NCBI RefSeq assembly: GCF_042652345.1
Contig: NZ_JBHSJJ010000003.1
Location: forward strand, 310,001-374,000
Length of the DNA stretch: 64,000 bases
From: Negadavirga shengliensis
GTDB lineage: Bacteria; Bacteroidota; Bacteroidia; Cytophagales; Cyclobacteriaceae
Direction: 5' to 3'
Below, piece by piece: positions 44,432 to 53,839 of the stretch. Numbering within the stretch: position 1 is the first letter of the stretch; each line of letters begins with the position of its first letter. Under the pieces are notes generated by a model. It worked only from the letters and a program-made list of their open reading frames with translations. It did not search any database and was not told where the DNA came from. The translations under genes were made by a program, and so were the position numbers.

Positions 44432-46161
44432 ATGGAAAATTTTGTTGTTTCAGCCAGGAAATATAGACCTTCGGATTTCAAAAGTGTGGTGGGACAAAAG
44501 CACATTACGACCACACTGAAGAATGCCATAAAAAACAGCCACCTTGCACAGGCATTTTTGTTTTGTGGGCCAAGGGGGGTAGGGAAAACCACCTGTGCCC
44601 GGATTTTGGCTAAAACCATCAACTGTGAAAACCTGAAAGAAGAAGGCGAGGCCTGCAATCAATGTGATTCCTGCCTGGCTTTCAACAGCAACAGTTCTTT
44701 CAATGTCCATGAACTGGATGCCGCGTCCAACAATTCGGTGGATGATATACGGAGCCTGGTAGATCAGGTGAGGTATCCCCCCCAAAAAGGTAAATACAAG
44801 ATATACATCATTGATGAGGTGCACATGCTCTCTAACCAGGCGTTCAATGCCTTTTTGAAAACCCTGGAAGAACCTCCCAAATACGCGATCTTCATCCTTG
44901 CCACCACCGAGAAACATAAGATTATCCCCACCATCCTTTCCAGATGTCAGATTTTTGATTTCAATAGGATACAGATCAAAGACATTGCAGATCACCTTGC
45001 TTATATTGCCCGTACCGAAGAAATCGATTATGAGGAGGAGGCTTTGAGGCTGATAGCTACCAAGGCAGATGGCGCTTTGCGGGATGCCTTATCCATATTT
45101 GATCTCATCGTGACTTTTTCGGCAGGCAAAAAGGTGACCTATCAGGAAACCATCAGCAATCTTCACATACTGGATTACGATTATTATTTTAAAGTGACCG
45201 AAGCGTTGTTGGACGAAAGTATTTCATCGGCCTTGCTGGTTTTTGATGAAATTCTAAAAAAGGGGTTTGACGGACATAATTTCCTGGTTGGGTTGAGCGA
45301 GCATTTCAGGGAACTGCTGGTTTGTAAAGATCCGGACATGGCCACACTCCTTCAGGTTTCAGAAACGGCAAGATCCAGGTACGTAGAGCAAGCGGGTAAA
45401 GCCTCAGTCTCCTTTTTGCTTTCGTCACTGAATATCTGTAACCAAGCTGACCTGAGCTATAAGAGCAGCAAAAACCAGCGGCTGCATGTAGAATTGGTGT
45501 TGATGAAGCTGGCCAAATTACCCCATGCCTTGTCGCTGGCTGCCGTTGCCGGGAATGGGGCAAAAAAAAAAGCCTAACGCCTGAACTGACGGATGATAAC
45601 GCTCCCGTTCAAGGCCCTGCTGTGGGGGCTAAAGACATGGGTGCGGTCAAATCCGAGGTTAAAAAGACGCTGTCCATCCCCTCCAGTATCACGGCTGTAA
45701 GGAAACAAATGGCGGCCAAGCCCAAACTGACCGAGGAGGCCCTGCCGGAGGCTCCTGCGGAGGAAACTGAACCTATAAAGGAAAGCAAAACCCTTCCATT
45801 GACGGAAGATAGCCTGAAGAATGCTTTGGAAGAGGTGATACTTGCTTTTAAAGCAAATCACAAAAACCTTGAGGTTGCGGTTCTAAAACAGCCCTACGAA
45901 ATCCATGAATCACAGGTTGTTTTTATCCTTAGCGGGGGACTTCAGGAGGATATTTTTATCAAAGTGAAGCCCGAGTTGACCGGGATGCTGCGGAAAAAAC
46001 TTCAGCATGCAGCGTTGGAAGTGGCATTTGAAATCCGAGAGGAGGAAGTAGATCCTGCCAAAAACCTGTATACTTCGAGGGAGAAACTCACCTATTTACT
46101 GGATAAATCACCTGCGTTGAAAGAGCTCCAAAGAAGATTTGGTCTTGAAACCGATTTTTAA
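44432..46161 (+). CDS. dnaX: DNA polymerase III subunits tau and gamma, with a -1 frameshift site
   Basis: The zero frame (44432-45577) encodes 381 residues: the AAA+ clamp-loader ATPase with Walker A GPRGVGKTT, four zinc-binding Cys (N-terminal region CENLKEEGEACNQCDSC), DEVHML Walker B and SRC sensor/arginine finger. I use ATG at 44432 rather than the GTG one codon upstream, because ENFVVSARKYRP is the usual start. It stops right after ten A residues. A -1 shift there continues without stop to 46161 and gives 576 residues, a normal length for tau in this phylum. The short form would be a gamma-like product; the long form carries the polymerase and helicase contacts of tau. No other gene lies between the parts. 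Confidence 0.9.
45560..45612 (+). promoter_or_regulatory. A10 slippery run and possible stem in dnaX
   Basis: Zero-frame codons read GCA AAA AAA AAA GCC TAA: ten A (45562-45571), then stop at 45575-45577. The -1 frame across it reads AAA AAA AAA AGC CTA and stays open. A possible stimulatory stem, GCCTGAAC with GTTCAAGGC (one bulged A), lies about 10 to 45 bases past the run. Ribosomal -1 shifting at A-AAA-AAG in Escherichia coli and polymerase slippage on A9 in Thermus dnaX are the known precedents. Confidence 0.7.
45571..46161 (+). CDS. dnaX: Tau-specific C-terminal part of DnaX (-1 frame)
   Basis: 196 residues that continue the -1 frame from SLTPELTDDNAPVQGPAVGA onward. It has an alanine/proline/glutamate-rich linker (about to residue 75) and then a conserved C-terminal domain (EDSLKNALEEVILAFKANHK to LLDKSPALKELQRRFGLETDF) found at the C-terminus of DnaX in Bacteroidota. 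This region has no own plausible start before an ATG at 45640, so independent translation is less likely than frameshifting or a sequencing artefact in the A run. Confidence 0.75.
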   Translation, partial: SLTPELTDDNAPVQGPAVGAKDMGAVKSEVKKTLSIPSSITAVRKQMAAKPKLTEEALPEAPAEETEPIKESKTLPLTEDSLKNALEEVILAFKANHKNLEVAVLKQPYEIHESQVVFILSGGLQEDIFIKVKPELTGMLRKKLQHAALEVAFEIREEEVDPAKNLYTSREKLTYLLDKSPALKELQRRFGLETDF

Positions 46162-47150
46162 AAATCCACCCCGATACCAAAATTGATAAGGTTCTGTAAC
46201 TGGATTGCTCTGGAGGAGGTGCCGTCATCCTGTTCTATGAATACGCTTTCGTCATAGATCATGACGGTCTCTATCCGGGTGGTAATATACCTGTTGACCT
46301 TCATACTGATCACGGAGTTGAAGTTGATCACCATATTTCCCAGTTTTTCATAGTTGGAGAAGATATTCAGGTCAGCTTTCCACCGTATATTTTCCATCAA
46401 CTGTGTGTCAATGGATGAAGTCATCGACATCCCCGCTTCCGGCCGGACCTGTTCTCCGGGAATCACACCAAATGCCCCGGCCCGGCTCAGGGAGTCATCC
46501 AGCACGATGGTGAACCTTCCCGTAAAGGGAGAGACAATGGTGGAGAACCTGTTGCCATTGTATTCTTTCTGATAGTTCAGACCGGTAGAGGATTGGATAT
46601 AACCCGGGCTCAGAAAATCTGATATTCGATTGCGGCTTTCCTGTTCCGCTCCTGCAGGTCTAAAATACCGGTAACCGTGCAAGAGTTGGGTTCTTGCATC
46701 TAACTGGGTAGAAAGGTAGATTTTGTCACTTAGCTGACGGCCGTATTTGCTGGTGAATATAAAGTTATCATTGGTTTTTCTGGTCGCAAAAGCCCTTCCC
46801 GTCTGCCGGTTAAGGCCATAATTGACCGTTAATTTGGTGTCCCAAATGATGTTGTCTTTTTTATAATTAGCAAACAGCTGTAAACCCGAATTGAGAGCAA
46901 AAGAACTGGCACCGCCCGCCGCCCAGTTACTGAGACTTACCTGCTGCAAGCCCAAATTGAAGTTACCACCGTGCCTCCAGTAGATTTCTTTGGATTTTGG
47001 TGTGAAGATCAGGGAGTCCCCAAGCATGATCAAGGTGTCCCCGCTGATAATCACCGTATCCGCTTTGCTAAGAATGTCAGTGTCCTGTGCTTTAACACCC
47101 TGAATTGCAAATAGCAAACAAAATAAAACGGCTAACCTTATGAAATGCAT
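46158..47150 (-). CDS. DUF3078 outer-membrane protein
   Basis: 330 residues with a signal peptide (1-21, ending VKA-Q). The family hallmark W-x-HGGNFNLGLQQVSLSNWAAGG is present, followed by many strands of a beta-barrel (DTKLTVNYGLNRQTG, IYLSTQLDARTQLLHG). DUF3078 proteins are abundant in Bacteroidota and their role is unknown. It converges with dnaX, overlapping its last codon. A TATATTTG box at 47180-47187 on the minus strand could be its -7 element. Confidence 0.85.
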   Translation of the reverse strand: MHFIRLAVLFCLLFAIQGVKAQDTDILSKADTVIISGDTLIMLGDSLIFTPKSKEIYWRHGGNFNLGLQQVSLSNWAAGGASSFALNSGLQLFANYKKDNIIWDTKLTVNYGLNRQTGRAFATRKTNDNFIFTSKYGRQLSDKIYLSTQLDARTQLLHGYRYFRPAGAEQESRNRISDFLSPGYIQSSTGLNYQKEYNGNRFSTIVSPFTGRFTIVLDDSLSRAGAFGVIPGEQVRPEAGMSMTSSIDTQLMENIRWKADLNIFSNYEKLGNMVINFNSVISMKVNRYITTRIETVMIYDESVFIEQDDGTSSRAIQLQNLINFGIGVDF

Positions 47151-47212
47151 AAATCTGAAAGCTGGGGCTGGATAAAAAGCAAATATAAGTTGATTTTAAG
47201 AAATTCTTCGAC

Positions 47213-48796
47213 TTATTTATGAATGATTAACTTCTGTCCGACTTTGATAATGTGATCATCCCCCAGATTGTTCCACGTTTTTAACTGGTCAATGGTAATA
47301 CCGTGTTTTCTTGAAATCGCATAAAGGGTATCACCCGGCTGCACCAAATATTCTTCGCTGTTTTGCCGGGGAGGGGGCGATGCCGCCGGCCCGGAACTTT
47401 GGCTTCCGCTGTTGGTCGATGTGGTAACGGTTGGCGTTTTGTTTTCTGCCACCTCCCTGTTTTGCGGAGGAGCAGGGTTTTGAGCCATCGGCAGCTGTCT
47501 GGCCATGGGGATTTCTTCGTTTCTCTTGAGGTATCCCCTCAATTTCAACACCATACCCGGCTGAAGGTCTTTGTCTTTGTAAATCCGGTTTTTGGCCTTT
47601 AGCGAATGCAGCCTGATTCCGTATAGCTGTGAGATCTGCCAAAGGGTTTCACCCGGTTGAACGATATGTTCCTCCACTTCAGCCTTTGCCTTTTTTTTCT
47701 TTGTGTAGTAATACTGTCCGGCCTGAATCGGATCGGATTTTTTCAGGTCGTTTGCCTTTCTGATTCTTCTTTCGCTGACCCTTGCCTGGTTGGCCAGGTA
47801 AGTCTGGCTGCCGTCTTTAAGCGCCAAAATCCCTTTGATGTTGTTTACCCTTATCTCGTTGGGTTGCACCGCCTTGTTTTGGTTGCCGGTAACCCGCGGG
47901 AATCCCTGGGCGTTTCTCCGGGCAGGCTGGACACGGGCATCCGGAGTCGGGCTTTGGCTACTGGCAATCGCAGGCCGTACTGGAGCGATGTCTTTTAGGA
48001 TGTAAGTAACCACGTAGGTTCGGTCTCCAGGTATTTGGCCGTTGGTCCATTTGTTATATTCTTTCAGATGGGATTCACTTACTCCCAGGGTTTTTGCTAC
48101 AGCCGAAAGGGTTGTCGGCCCTTTGACCGGGTATTCATGTAAAAAATTTCCATTGCTCACAAGCCTGCCCGTCTGCCCGTCAAATGCGATTTTATGAGCG
48201 AGGAATTTCTTCAGGTACCAATGGCTGTTCCGGTCAATGTCCATGGTTCTTTTGCCCTTGAACTGGTCCTTGAAATATCCTCTGGCTCCACCCAGGCCCA
48301 TCTGATAGGAGACCAGGGCACAGGCCCAATTGTCCAAGTGATTTTGATGTTTTTTCAGATATGCGGCGGCGCCTCTCGTAGAAGAAACGATATTTTTGCG
48401 TTCATCCACCTGATTGTCTACCCGCATAAAGACCTCTTCGGCAGTACCCTTCTTAAACTGCCAAAAACCCACGGCATTGGACGTGGATACCGCATCGGGG
48501 ATAAGGCTGCTTTCCTGTATTACCAGGTATTTGAAATCCTCCGGCACACCTTGTTCTCTGAGTACCCTTTCCACAATGGGCATATAGAGATTTACCCGGT
48601 CAAGTTTTGTCTGGAAATAGGTGGCGTTTCTATAGAGTGCGTTCACATCCGCCTGGATTTCCCGCCTGGCCTGCTCATTGAGTCTTAAAGACATGTCGGC
48701 AAAATAGATTACCTGGGGTACCTGGGGTACCTGGCCCATCACCTGAATGTTTGTCAGAGTAAAGAATAAGAAAACAACAAAAATCTTTCTTTGCAT
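47213..48796 (-). CDS. Membrane-bound lytic transglycosylase with LysM repeats (MltD-like)
   Basis: 527 residues with a signal peptide (1-about 21). The SLT transglycosylase domain (about 65-220) has the catalytic E95 (LVIQESSLIP), FWQFKKGTAEE and SYQMGLGGARGYF. Four LysM-like segments follow: two divergent ones (about 222-268 and 310-365) and two canonical (HIVQPGETLWQISQLYG, YLVQPGDTLYAISRKHG). A proline/serine-rich linker separates the last two. It cuts peptidoglycan glycan strands to 1,6-anhydro products. The short VPQVPQ after the signal peptide comes from a 9-base tandem repeat. It ends the operon with the O-methyltransferase and M16 peptidase genes. Confidence 0.93.
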   Translation of the reverse strand: MQRKIFVVFLFFTLTNIQVMGQVPQVPQVIYFADMSLRLNEQARREIQADVNALYRNATYFQTKLDRVNLYMPIVERVLREQGVPEDFKYLVIQESSLIPDAVSTSNAVGFWQFKKGTAEEVFMRVDNQVDERKNIVSSTRGAAAYLKKHQNHLDNWACALVSYQMGLGGARGYFKDQFKGKRTMDIDRNSHWYLKKFLAHKIAFDGQTGRLVSNGNFLHEYPVKGPTTLSAVAKTLGVSESHLKEYNKWTNGQIPGDRTYVVTYILKDIAPVRPAIASSQSPTPDARVQPARRNAQGFPRVTGNQNKAVQPNEIRVNNIKGILALKDGSQTYLANQARVSERRIRKANDLKKSDPIQAGQYYYTKKKKAKAEVEEHIVQPGETLWQISQLYGIRLHSLKAKNRIYKDKDLQPGMVLKLRGYLKRNEEIPMARQLPMAQNPAPPQNREVAENKTPTVTTSTNSGSQSSGPAASPPPRQNSEEYLVQPGDTLYAISRKHGITIDQLKTWNNLGDDHIIKVGQKLIIHK

Positions 48797-48809
48797 AGAT
48801 TACCAGCTT

Positions 48810-49448
48810 TTAAATTTTTTTGGCCATCATGATCCCATCCCTGATGGGCAATATAACATTTTCCACTCTAGGATCATTTAAAACTTTTTCATTGAAATCC
48901 AGGATAGCTTTGGTGTCCTTATCCAGTTTCTTCCGGTATTTTGCCAATACTTTCCCTGACCAAAGTATGTTATCAGCCAGAATGATGCCTCCATCATTCA
49001 TTCTTTCAACGACCATATCGTAATATTCCGCATAATTGGTTTTGTCAGCATCGATAAAGACAAGGTCGAAATTCCCCTCAATTTCAGGGATCAATTCCAA
49101 GGCATTGCCTATGCGGTAATCAATACAGTCCTGAAGACCGGATTTCCGGAAAAAGCCGCTGACCATGTTTTCCAGTTCCTCATTGATGTCCAAGGTAACT
49201 ATTTTCCCTCCTTTTCCCAGTCCCCGGGCCATGCAGATGGTTGCATAACCCGTGTAGGTGCCTATTTCAAGTGCCAGTTGGGGGCGGTGCAGTTTAGAGA
49301 TCAGTTCCAAAAATTTGCCTTGGACCGGTCCGGAGAGCATGCGAGGCTTTAATACCTTCAAATGGGTTTGCCTGTTGATGTACGCCAGGATATCATCTTC
49401 CGGGCTGCTGTAGTCTACGCAGTATTGAAATAAGGCTTCGTCTATCAT
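48810..49448 (-). CDS. SAM-dependent O-methyltransferase
   Basis: 212 residues of the caffeoyl-CoA/catechol O-methyltransferase type. SAM-binding motif LEIGTYTGYATICMARGL, acidic residue in VTLDINEE, and the metal-site residues DLVFIDADKTNYAEYYD and ADNILWSGKV are present. Acceptor unknown. It lies one base after the M16 peptidase stop codon and 13 bases before the transglycosylase gene, so the three form one transcript. Confidence 0.9.
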   Translation of the reverse strand: MIDEALFQYCVDYSSPEDDILAYINRQTHLKVLKPRMLSGPVQGKFLELISKLHRPQLALEIGTYTGYATICMARGLGKGGKIVTLDINEELENMVSGFFRKSGLQDCIDYRIGNALELIPEIEGNFDLVFIDADKTNYAEYYDMVVERMNDGGIILADNILWSGKVLAKYRKKLDKDTKAILDFNEKVLNDPRVENVILPIRDGIMMAKKI

Positions 49449-49449
49449 G

Positions 49450-50679
49450 TTATTTTGGCAGATAAGTCAGAAAACTGAAACGTTCCGCATCAAAGACCGA
49501 TTGAGCCAGATCCTGCAGCTCGACGGCAGTAGTGCTTTTGATCGTGTCGAAAATGCTGTCCAGTGGCTCAATATAATCTTTATCCAAAAGGTTTTTGCCG
49601 TAGATCATCATCAATCCGGAATAATTCTCTTCAGCCATGGCCAGCTGGCCTATGGTCTGTTCTTTGGCCATGTGTAGTTGCAAAGTTCCCAAGGGCTTTT
49701 CCCTCAGCTTTTGTATCTCTTTTAATACGATTTTTCTTGCTCTGGGAGCAGTCTTCTCCTCTGTTCCATAGAAAATCCCTATAAATCCTGTGTCAGTAAA
49801 AGCCTGGTAAACCGACTCCACGCTGTACACCAGCCCATGCTTTTCCCTTAACGCAAGATTCAACCTTGAGTTCATGCTGGGACCTCCCAGTACATTGTTC
49901 AGAAGAAAAAGCTTGAACCGGTTGGCGTGATGTATGGACAAGGCAGGTTTGCCCATGGCACAATGTGCCTGGGTGATTTCTTTATATATGATGGCTGTTT
50001 TAGGTTGGTATGGCGTTATTTTGGAACGAACGTGATCACTCCTTTTGGATGGGATGCTTTCCAAAAAAGGGACGAGTTGTCTCAATATTTTAGTAAAGCT
50101 GATGTTACCTACTACCGAAAAGACAATCTTTGAGGTGTCCATTTTGGACGCAATGAAATCCAGGAAATCCTGCTGCTGAAAGCTGGAAACCGTTTTTTCC
50201 GTTCCCAAAATATTTCTGCCCAATGCATGATCCGGGAAAAGCAGTTCGTCAAACTCATCCTGGATAGCATCATCCGGGGAATCCCTGTACATGGCCATTT
50301 CTTCCAGAATAACCTGCCGCTCCTTTTCGATTTGTTTTTTTGGGAAAATGCTGTTGAAAGTGATGTCACACAGCAATTCGGTGGCTTTCTTCCAATGCTC
50401 TTTCAAGACCGTACTATGAAAGCAGATTTTTTCTTTGGTGGTATAGGCGTTCAGTTCCCCCCCGACGGAGTCCAGCCGGTTAAGAATGTGAAAGGCCTTT
50501 CTTTTTTTTGTTCCCTTGAAAGCCATGTGTTCCCAAAAGTGGGCCAAACCCTCCTGTTCGGGTTGCTCATCCCTGCTGCCAATATCCAGCACGAATCCGC
50601 AATGTACCATCCGTGTATGCGTGATTTCATGATGAACGATTCTGATCCCGTTGGTCAGTTCTTTTATCTGATAAGACAT
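49450..50679 (-). CDS. M16 family (insulinase/processing peptidase-like) metallopeptidase
   Basis: 409 residues of one M16B half-unit pair. The inverted zinc motif H47-F-W-E50-H51 (AHFWEHMAFKGT) is intact, with the distal glutamate in EKERQVILEEM and the C-terminal R/Y loop in SRLNLALREKHGLVYSVESVY. No signal peptide, so it probably acts in the cytoplasm on peptides. Gene order M16, O-methyltransferase, transglycosylase. Confidence 0.92.
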   Translation of the reverse strand: MSYQIKELTNGIRIVHHEITHTRMVHCGFVLDIGSRDEQPEQEGLAHFWEHMAFKGTKKRKAFHILNRLDSVGGELNAYTTKEKICFHSTVLKEHWKKATELLCDITFNSIFPKKQIEKERQVILEEMAMYRDSPDDAIQDEFDELLFPDHALGRNILGTEKTVSSFQQQDFLDFIASKMDTSKIVFSVVGNISFTKILRQLVPFLESIPSKRSDHVRSKITPYQPKTAIIYKEITQAHCAMGKPALSIHHANRFKLFLLNNVLGGPSMNSRLNLALREKHGLVYSVESVYQAFTDTGFIGIFYGTEEKTAPRARKIVLKEIQKLREKPLGTLQLHMAKEQTIGQLAMAEENYSGLMMIYGKNLLDKDYIEPLDSIFDTIKSTTAVELQDLAQSVFDAERFSFLTYLPK

Positions 50680-50707
50680 TTATCTATTTCTTCCCTTAAA
50701 TTATTTA

Positions 50708-50736
50708 CAAAAATAACAGACTTTATTGTGAATCAA
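50708..50736 (-). promoter_or_regulatory. Bacteroidota-type promoter of the M16 peptidase operon
   Basis: Minus strand: -33 TTG (50736-50734), 18-base spacer, -7 TATTTTTG (50715-50708), 28 bases before the M16 ATG at 50679. Confidence 0.5.
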
Positions 50737-50886
50737 GTGCCTAACCTGAAATAAGTCATCCGCGCTTATGATGTTGACGCCATGAACTTACCCATAAGAA
50801 GCCCTTGCCGGAGATGTATTCGGAGAAAGCTTTTTAGGAGGGTCATAATCCGCCGGTTAATTGTTACGTTTAGTGTAATAAAGCTT

Positions 50887-50894
50887 TAACTTTG
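50887..50894 (+). promoter_or_regulatory. Probable -7 box (TAACTTTG) of the aminopeptidase P gene
   Basis: TAACTTTG fits TAnnTTTG and lies 29 bases before the ATG at 50924. A TTG at 50861-50863 is a possible -33 element with a long spacing of 23. Confidence 0.4.
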
Positions 50895-50923
50895 TATTCT
50901 TTTAGATCAAAATATAGTTTTCT

Positions 50924-52222
50924 ATGCGTTACCAACCCATTGATTCATCTTTTTATATCAATAACCGGAAAAAACTGAAGGACAAGCTGTCTTCTAAATC
51001 CATCGCGGTATTCCATTCCAATGACATCATGCCCACCAATGCGGATGGGACCATGCGTTTCCGGCAGAACAATGACCTCTTCTATCTCACCGGGATTGAC
51101 CAGGAGGAAACCATATTGGTTGTTTGTCCGGATTTTCCGGACCCGGCTATGCAGGAGATTTTGTTTGTGAAAAAAACCAATGAGAAAATAGCTACTTGGG
51201 AAGGCCATAAGCTGACTCCTGAGGAAGCCACTGCACTGTCAGGGATCAAGAACGTCCAATGGGTGTCATCATTTGACGGCCTGTTCAATACCCTAATGGC
51301 TTTAAGCAAGCACGTGTTTCTCAATACCAATGAGCACCTCAGGGCTGATGTCAACGTAGAAACCAGGGATGCCAGGTTTATCAAGCACTGCAGGGAAAGA
51401 TATCCCCTTCACCAGTACCATAGACTGGCTCCTGTCATGCACAAGCTCCGGTCCGTCAAAGACAAAAAGGAGATCAACCAGATGGCGTTTGCGTGTGGGA
51501 TAACAGAAAAGGGATTCAGAAGGGTATTGTCTTTTGTTAAACCAGGCGTAAAAGAGTATGAAATTGAGGCGGAATTCATTCATGAATTCCTGCGGAATCA
51601 AAGCATGGGCTTTGCTTATCAGCCCATCATCGCTTCCGGCGCCAATGCCTGCGTGCTTCATTACATAGAAAACAATGCTACCTGTGAAAAAGGGGACCTG
51701 ATTCTTTTTGATGTGGGTGCAGAATATGGGAATTATAACGCAGATATGAGCCGCACCATTCCGGTGAGCGGTAAGTTTACCAAAAGGCAGCGTAAAGTAT
51801 ATGATGCTGTTTTGCGGGTCCAGAGACAGGCCATCACCATGTTGCGGCCGGGTGTCAGCATACAGGAATATCATAAGGAAATAGGTTTGATCATGGAATC
51901 GGAATTGAAGAGCTTGGGACTGATCAATGATACGGACATCAGAAACCAGGATCCCAAATGGCCCGCCTTCAAAAAATATTTTATGCATGGTACGTCTCAT
52001 CACCTGGGATTGGACGTGCATGATGTGGGCACCATGTATGAACCTATCCAGCCGGGAATGGTGTTTACGGTCGAGCCGGGGATTTATATCCGGGAAGAAA
52101 ACATAGGCATTCGGCTTGAAAACAACATCGTCATTCAAGAAAAAGGCAATCTTGACCTGATGAAAAACATACCGATAGAGGCGGAGGAGATCGAGGAACT
52201 GATGAATTCAGATAAAAAATAA
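50924..52222 (+). CDS. pepP: Xaa-Pro aminopeptidase (aminopeptidase P family, M24B)
   Basis: 432 residues with N-terminal creatinase/AMP-N domain (1-about 165) and pita-bread M24 domain. All five metal ligands are present: D263 (LFDVGAEYG), D274 (NADMSR), H359 (HGTSHHLGLD), E384 (TVEPGIY) and E399 (IRLENN). It removes an N-terminal residue from peptides with Pro at position 2. No signal peptide. Stand-alone, divergent from the M16 operon. Confidence 0.95.
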   Translation: MRYQPIDSSFYINNRKKLKDKLSSKSIAVFHSNDIMPTNADGTMRFRQNNDLFYLTGIDQEETILVVCPDFPDPAMQEILFVKKTNEKIATWEGHKLTPEEATALSGIKNVQWVSSFDGLFNTLMALSKHVFLNTNEHLRADVNVETRDARFIKHCRERYPLHQYHRLAPVMHKLRSVKDKKEINQMAFACGITEKGFRRVLSFVKPGVKEYEIEAEFIHEFLRNQSMGFAYQPIIASGANACVLHYIENNATCEKGDLILFDVGAEYGNYNADMSRTIPVSGKFTKRQRKVYDAVLRVQRQAITMLRPGVSIQEYHKEIGLIMESELKSLGLINDTDIRNQDPKWPAFKKYFMHGTSHHLGLDVHDVGTMYEPIQPGMVFTVEPGIYIREENIGIRLENNIVIQEKGNLDLMKNIPIEAEEIEELMNSDKK

Positions 52223-52388
52223 ACCGGGATTTAAAAGACATGGACGGTTCAGGCTCATGTCGCTTATTAGGTAAACGGCATAAAATCCCCGTTCATAATT
52301 TTCGTTTGTACCTGCGCTTTTAGCAGGCCGGGTTGCCGTCCTTTTTCGGCGCAGTTATTGTGAAACTCCAGAGATTAACTTCTAAAAT

Positions 52389-52820
52389 ATGGGTTATACC
52401 TATTCCTTTCCCCGTCCTGCCTTGACCACTGATGCTGTGGTGGTATGTGAAGACGACCTGACTTTATTGCTCATTGAGCGGAAAGCTGATCCGTTTGAGG
52501 GGAAGTGGGCTTTGCCCGGGGGATTTGTGGAGGAAGATGAAGAACCCTTTGAGGCCTGCAAGAGGGAGCTTCGGGAAGAAACGCATCTGGAGATGGGGGA
52601 TGTAACAGAACAGTTGGTGGGGGTATATGGGAAAAAAGACAGGGACCCACGGGGTTGGACCGTGTCCGTGGCCTATTTCTTTAAAGTCAGCAAAGAGCAA
52701 AAAACAAACGTAAAACCAGGATCTGACAGCCGGAATGCCGGATGGTTTCCCCTCGAAGACCTGCCTTCACTGGCCTTTGACCATAAGGAAATTATCGGGG
52801 ATGGTAAAATGCTGTTATAA
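52389..52820 (+). CDS. NUDIX hydrolase
   Basis: 143 residues. The Nudix box GFVEEDEEPFEACKRELREE is clear, although the consensus Gly after the REUxEEx core is His here (REETHLEM). The N-terminal YTYSFPRPALTTDAVVV is typical of proteins that hydrolyse ADP-ribose or related nucleotides, but substrate cannot be told. Its stop lies 85 bases before an inverted repeat shared with the tsf end. Confidence 0.88.
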   Translation: MGYTYSFPRPALTTDAVVVCEDDLTLLLIERKADPFEGKWALPGGFVEEDEEPFEACKRELREETHLEMGDVTEQLVGVYGKKDRDPRGWTVSVAYFFKVSKEQKTNVKPGSDSRNAGWFPLEDLPSLAFDHKEIIGDGKMLL

Positions 52821-52904
52821 GCACCCGGATTGGCGTTGGTTGATGATAATCCTTCAGCATTCCACAGATCCCATGGATTAACACCGATGGGACCCGATGC
52901 GAAG

Positions 52905-52945
52905 AGAATACCAAAACCTGGCCATCAGCCAGGTTTTGGTATTCT
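52905..52945. terminator. Long perfect hairpin between nudix and tsf genes
   Basis: 18-bp perfect arms AGAATACCAAAACCTGGC / GCCAGGTTTTGGTATTCT with a 5-base loop. It lies 20 bases past the tsf stop and 85 bases past the NUDIX stop, convergent, so it probably terminates both. No long T run follows on either strand. Confidence 0.7.
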
Positions 52946-52964
52946 ATGCAAACAGGTGCATCGA

Positions 52965-53795
52965 TTATCCGATGGACACCCTCTTGAATTCGGAGACAGT
53001 AAGTCCTTTGCTTACATCGTCCAGGTATTGGGCGATGGTCTTGCTGCTGTCTTTTACGAAAGCCTGGCTCAGCAAGGTATTGTCTTTATAAAACTTGTTC
53101 AATTTGCCTAAAGCAATTTTTTCCAGCATTTGCTCGGGCTTGCCTTCTTGCCTGGCCTGTTCCTTACCTACCTCTATCTCTCTTTCCACCACAGTGGCAT
53201 CCACACCGTCTTTGTCCACGGCTACCGGATTCATGGCGGCAATCTGCATGGCCACGTCTTTTCCAGCTTCATCCACCTCAGCACCGTTTACGTTTTTAAG
53301 CGCCACCAACACGCCCAATTTCCCGTTGGAATGGATATAGGGAACAACCGCTTCGCCTTCTACTTGTTCGTAGTGGGAAACCTCTATTTTTTCACCTATT
53401 TTTCCGGTCATTTCTGTGATTTTCTCGCCGATGGTAATGCCTTCGAAAGGCAGGGCCAATATGGCTTCTACGGAAGCAGGTCTGTTTTCCACTGCTGCTT
53501 GAAGGATGGCATTGGCAAAGGAGACGAACTCCTCGTTTTTGGCCACGAAATCTGTCTCACAAGTCAAGGAAACAAGTGTACCTACCTTCCCGTCTGCACT
53601 TACATGGGTTACCACCACACCTTCTTTAGTTTCTCTGTCGGCTCTGGAAGCAGACACCTTTTGTCCTTTTTTTCTAAGGATGTCAATAGCTTTTTCAAAA
53701 TCTCCTTCTGCTTCGGTAAGGGCTTTTTTACAGTCCATCATACCGGCTCCGGTCATTTGTCTCAGTTTGTTTACCTCTTGTGCAGTAATAGCCAT
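52965..53795 (-). CDS. tsf: Elongation factor Ts
   Basis: 276 residues. The N-terminal UBA-like domain (ITAQEVNKLRQMTGAGMMDCKKAL) and the TDFVAKNE motif (SLTCETDFVAKNEEF) are intact, and the C-terminal half forms the dimerisation domain. It exchanges GDP for GTP on EF-Tu. It follows rpsB after a gap holding a hairpin. Confidence 0.98.
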   Translation of the reverse strand: MAITAQEVNKLRQMTGAGMMDCKKALTEAEGDFEKAIDILRKKGQKVSASRADRETKEGVVVTHVSADGKVGTLVSLTCETDFVAKNEEFVSFANAILQAAVENRPASVEAILALPFEGITIGEKITEMTGKIGEKIEVSHYEQVEGEAVVPYIHSNGKLGVLVALKNVNGAEVDEAGKDVAMQIAAMNPVAVDKDGVDATVVEREIEVGKEQARQEGKPEQMLEKIALGKLNKFYKDNTLLSQAFVKDSSKTIAQYLDDVSKGLTVSEFKRVSIG

Positions 53796-53839
53796 TGTAT
53801 TTCTTGTTTTATTAAAATTAAGGTTGATCTATTTTGACT

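Noticed and set aside
48710..48735. Tandem 9-base repeat in the transglycosylase gene
   Set aside because: It encodes VPQVPQ right after the signal peptide; two copies only, no sign of a functional repeat.
51302..52138. Minus-strand open frame of 278 residues
   Set aside because: It lies inside the aminopeptidase P gene, which has all catalytic residues, and has no motif of its own.
53130..53837. Plus-strand open frame of 235 residues
   Set aside because: It runs antisense to tsf, is rich in His and Phe and matches no family.
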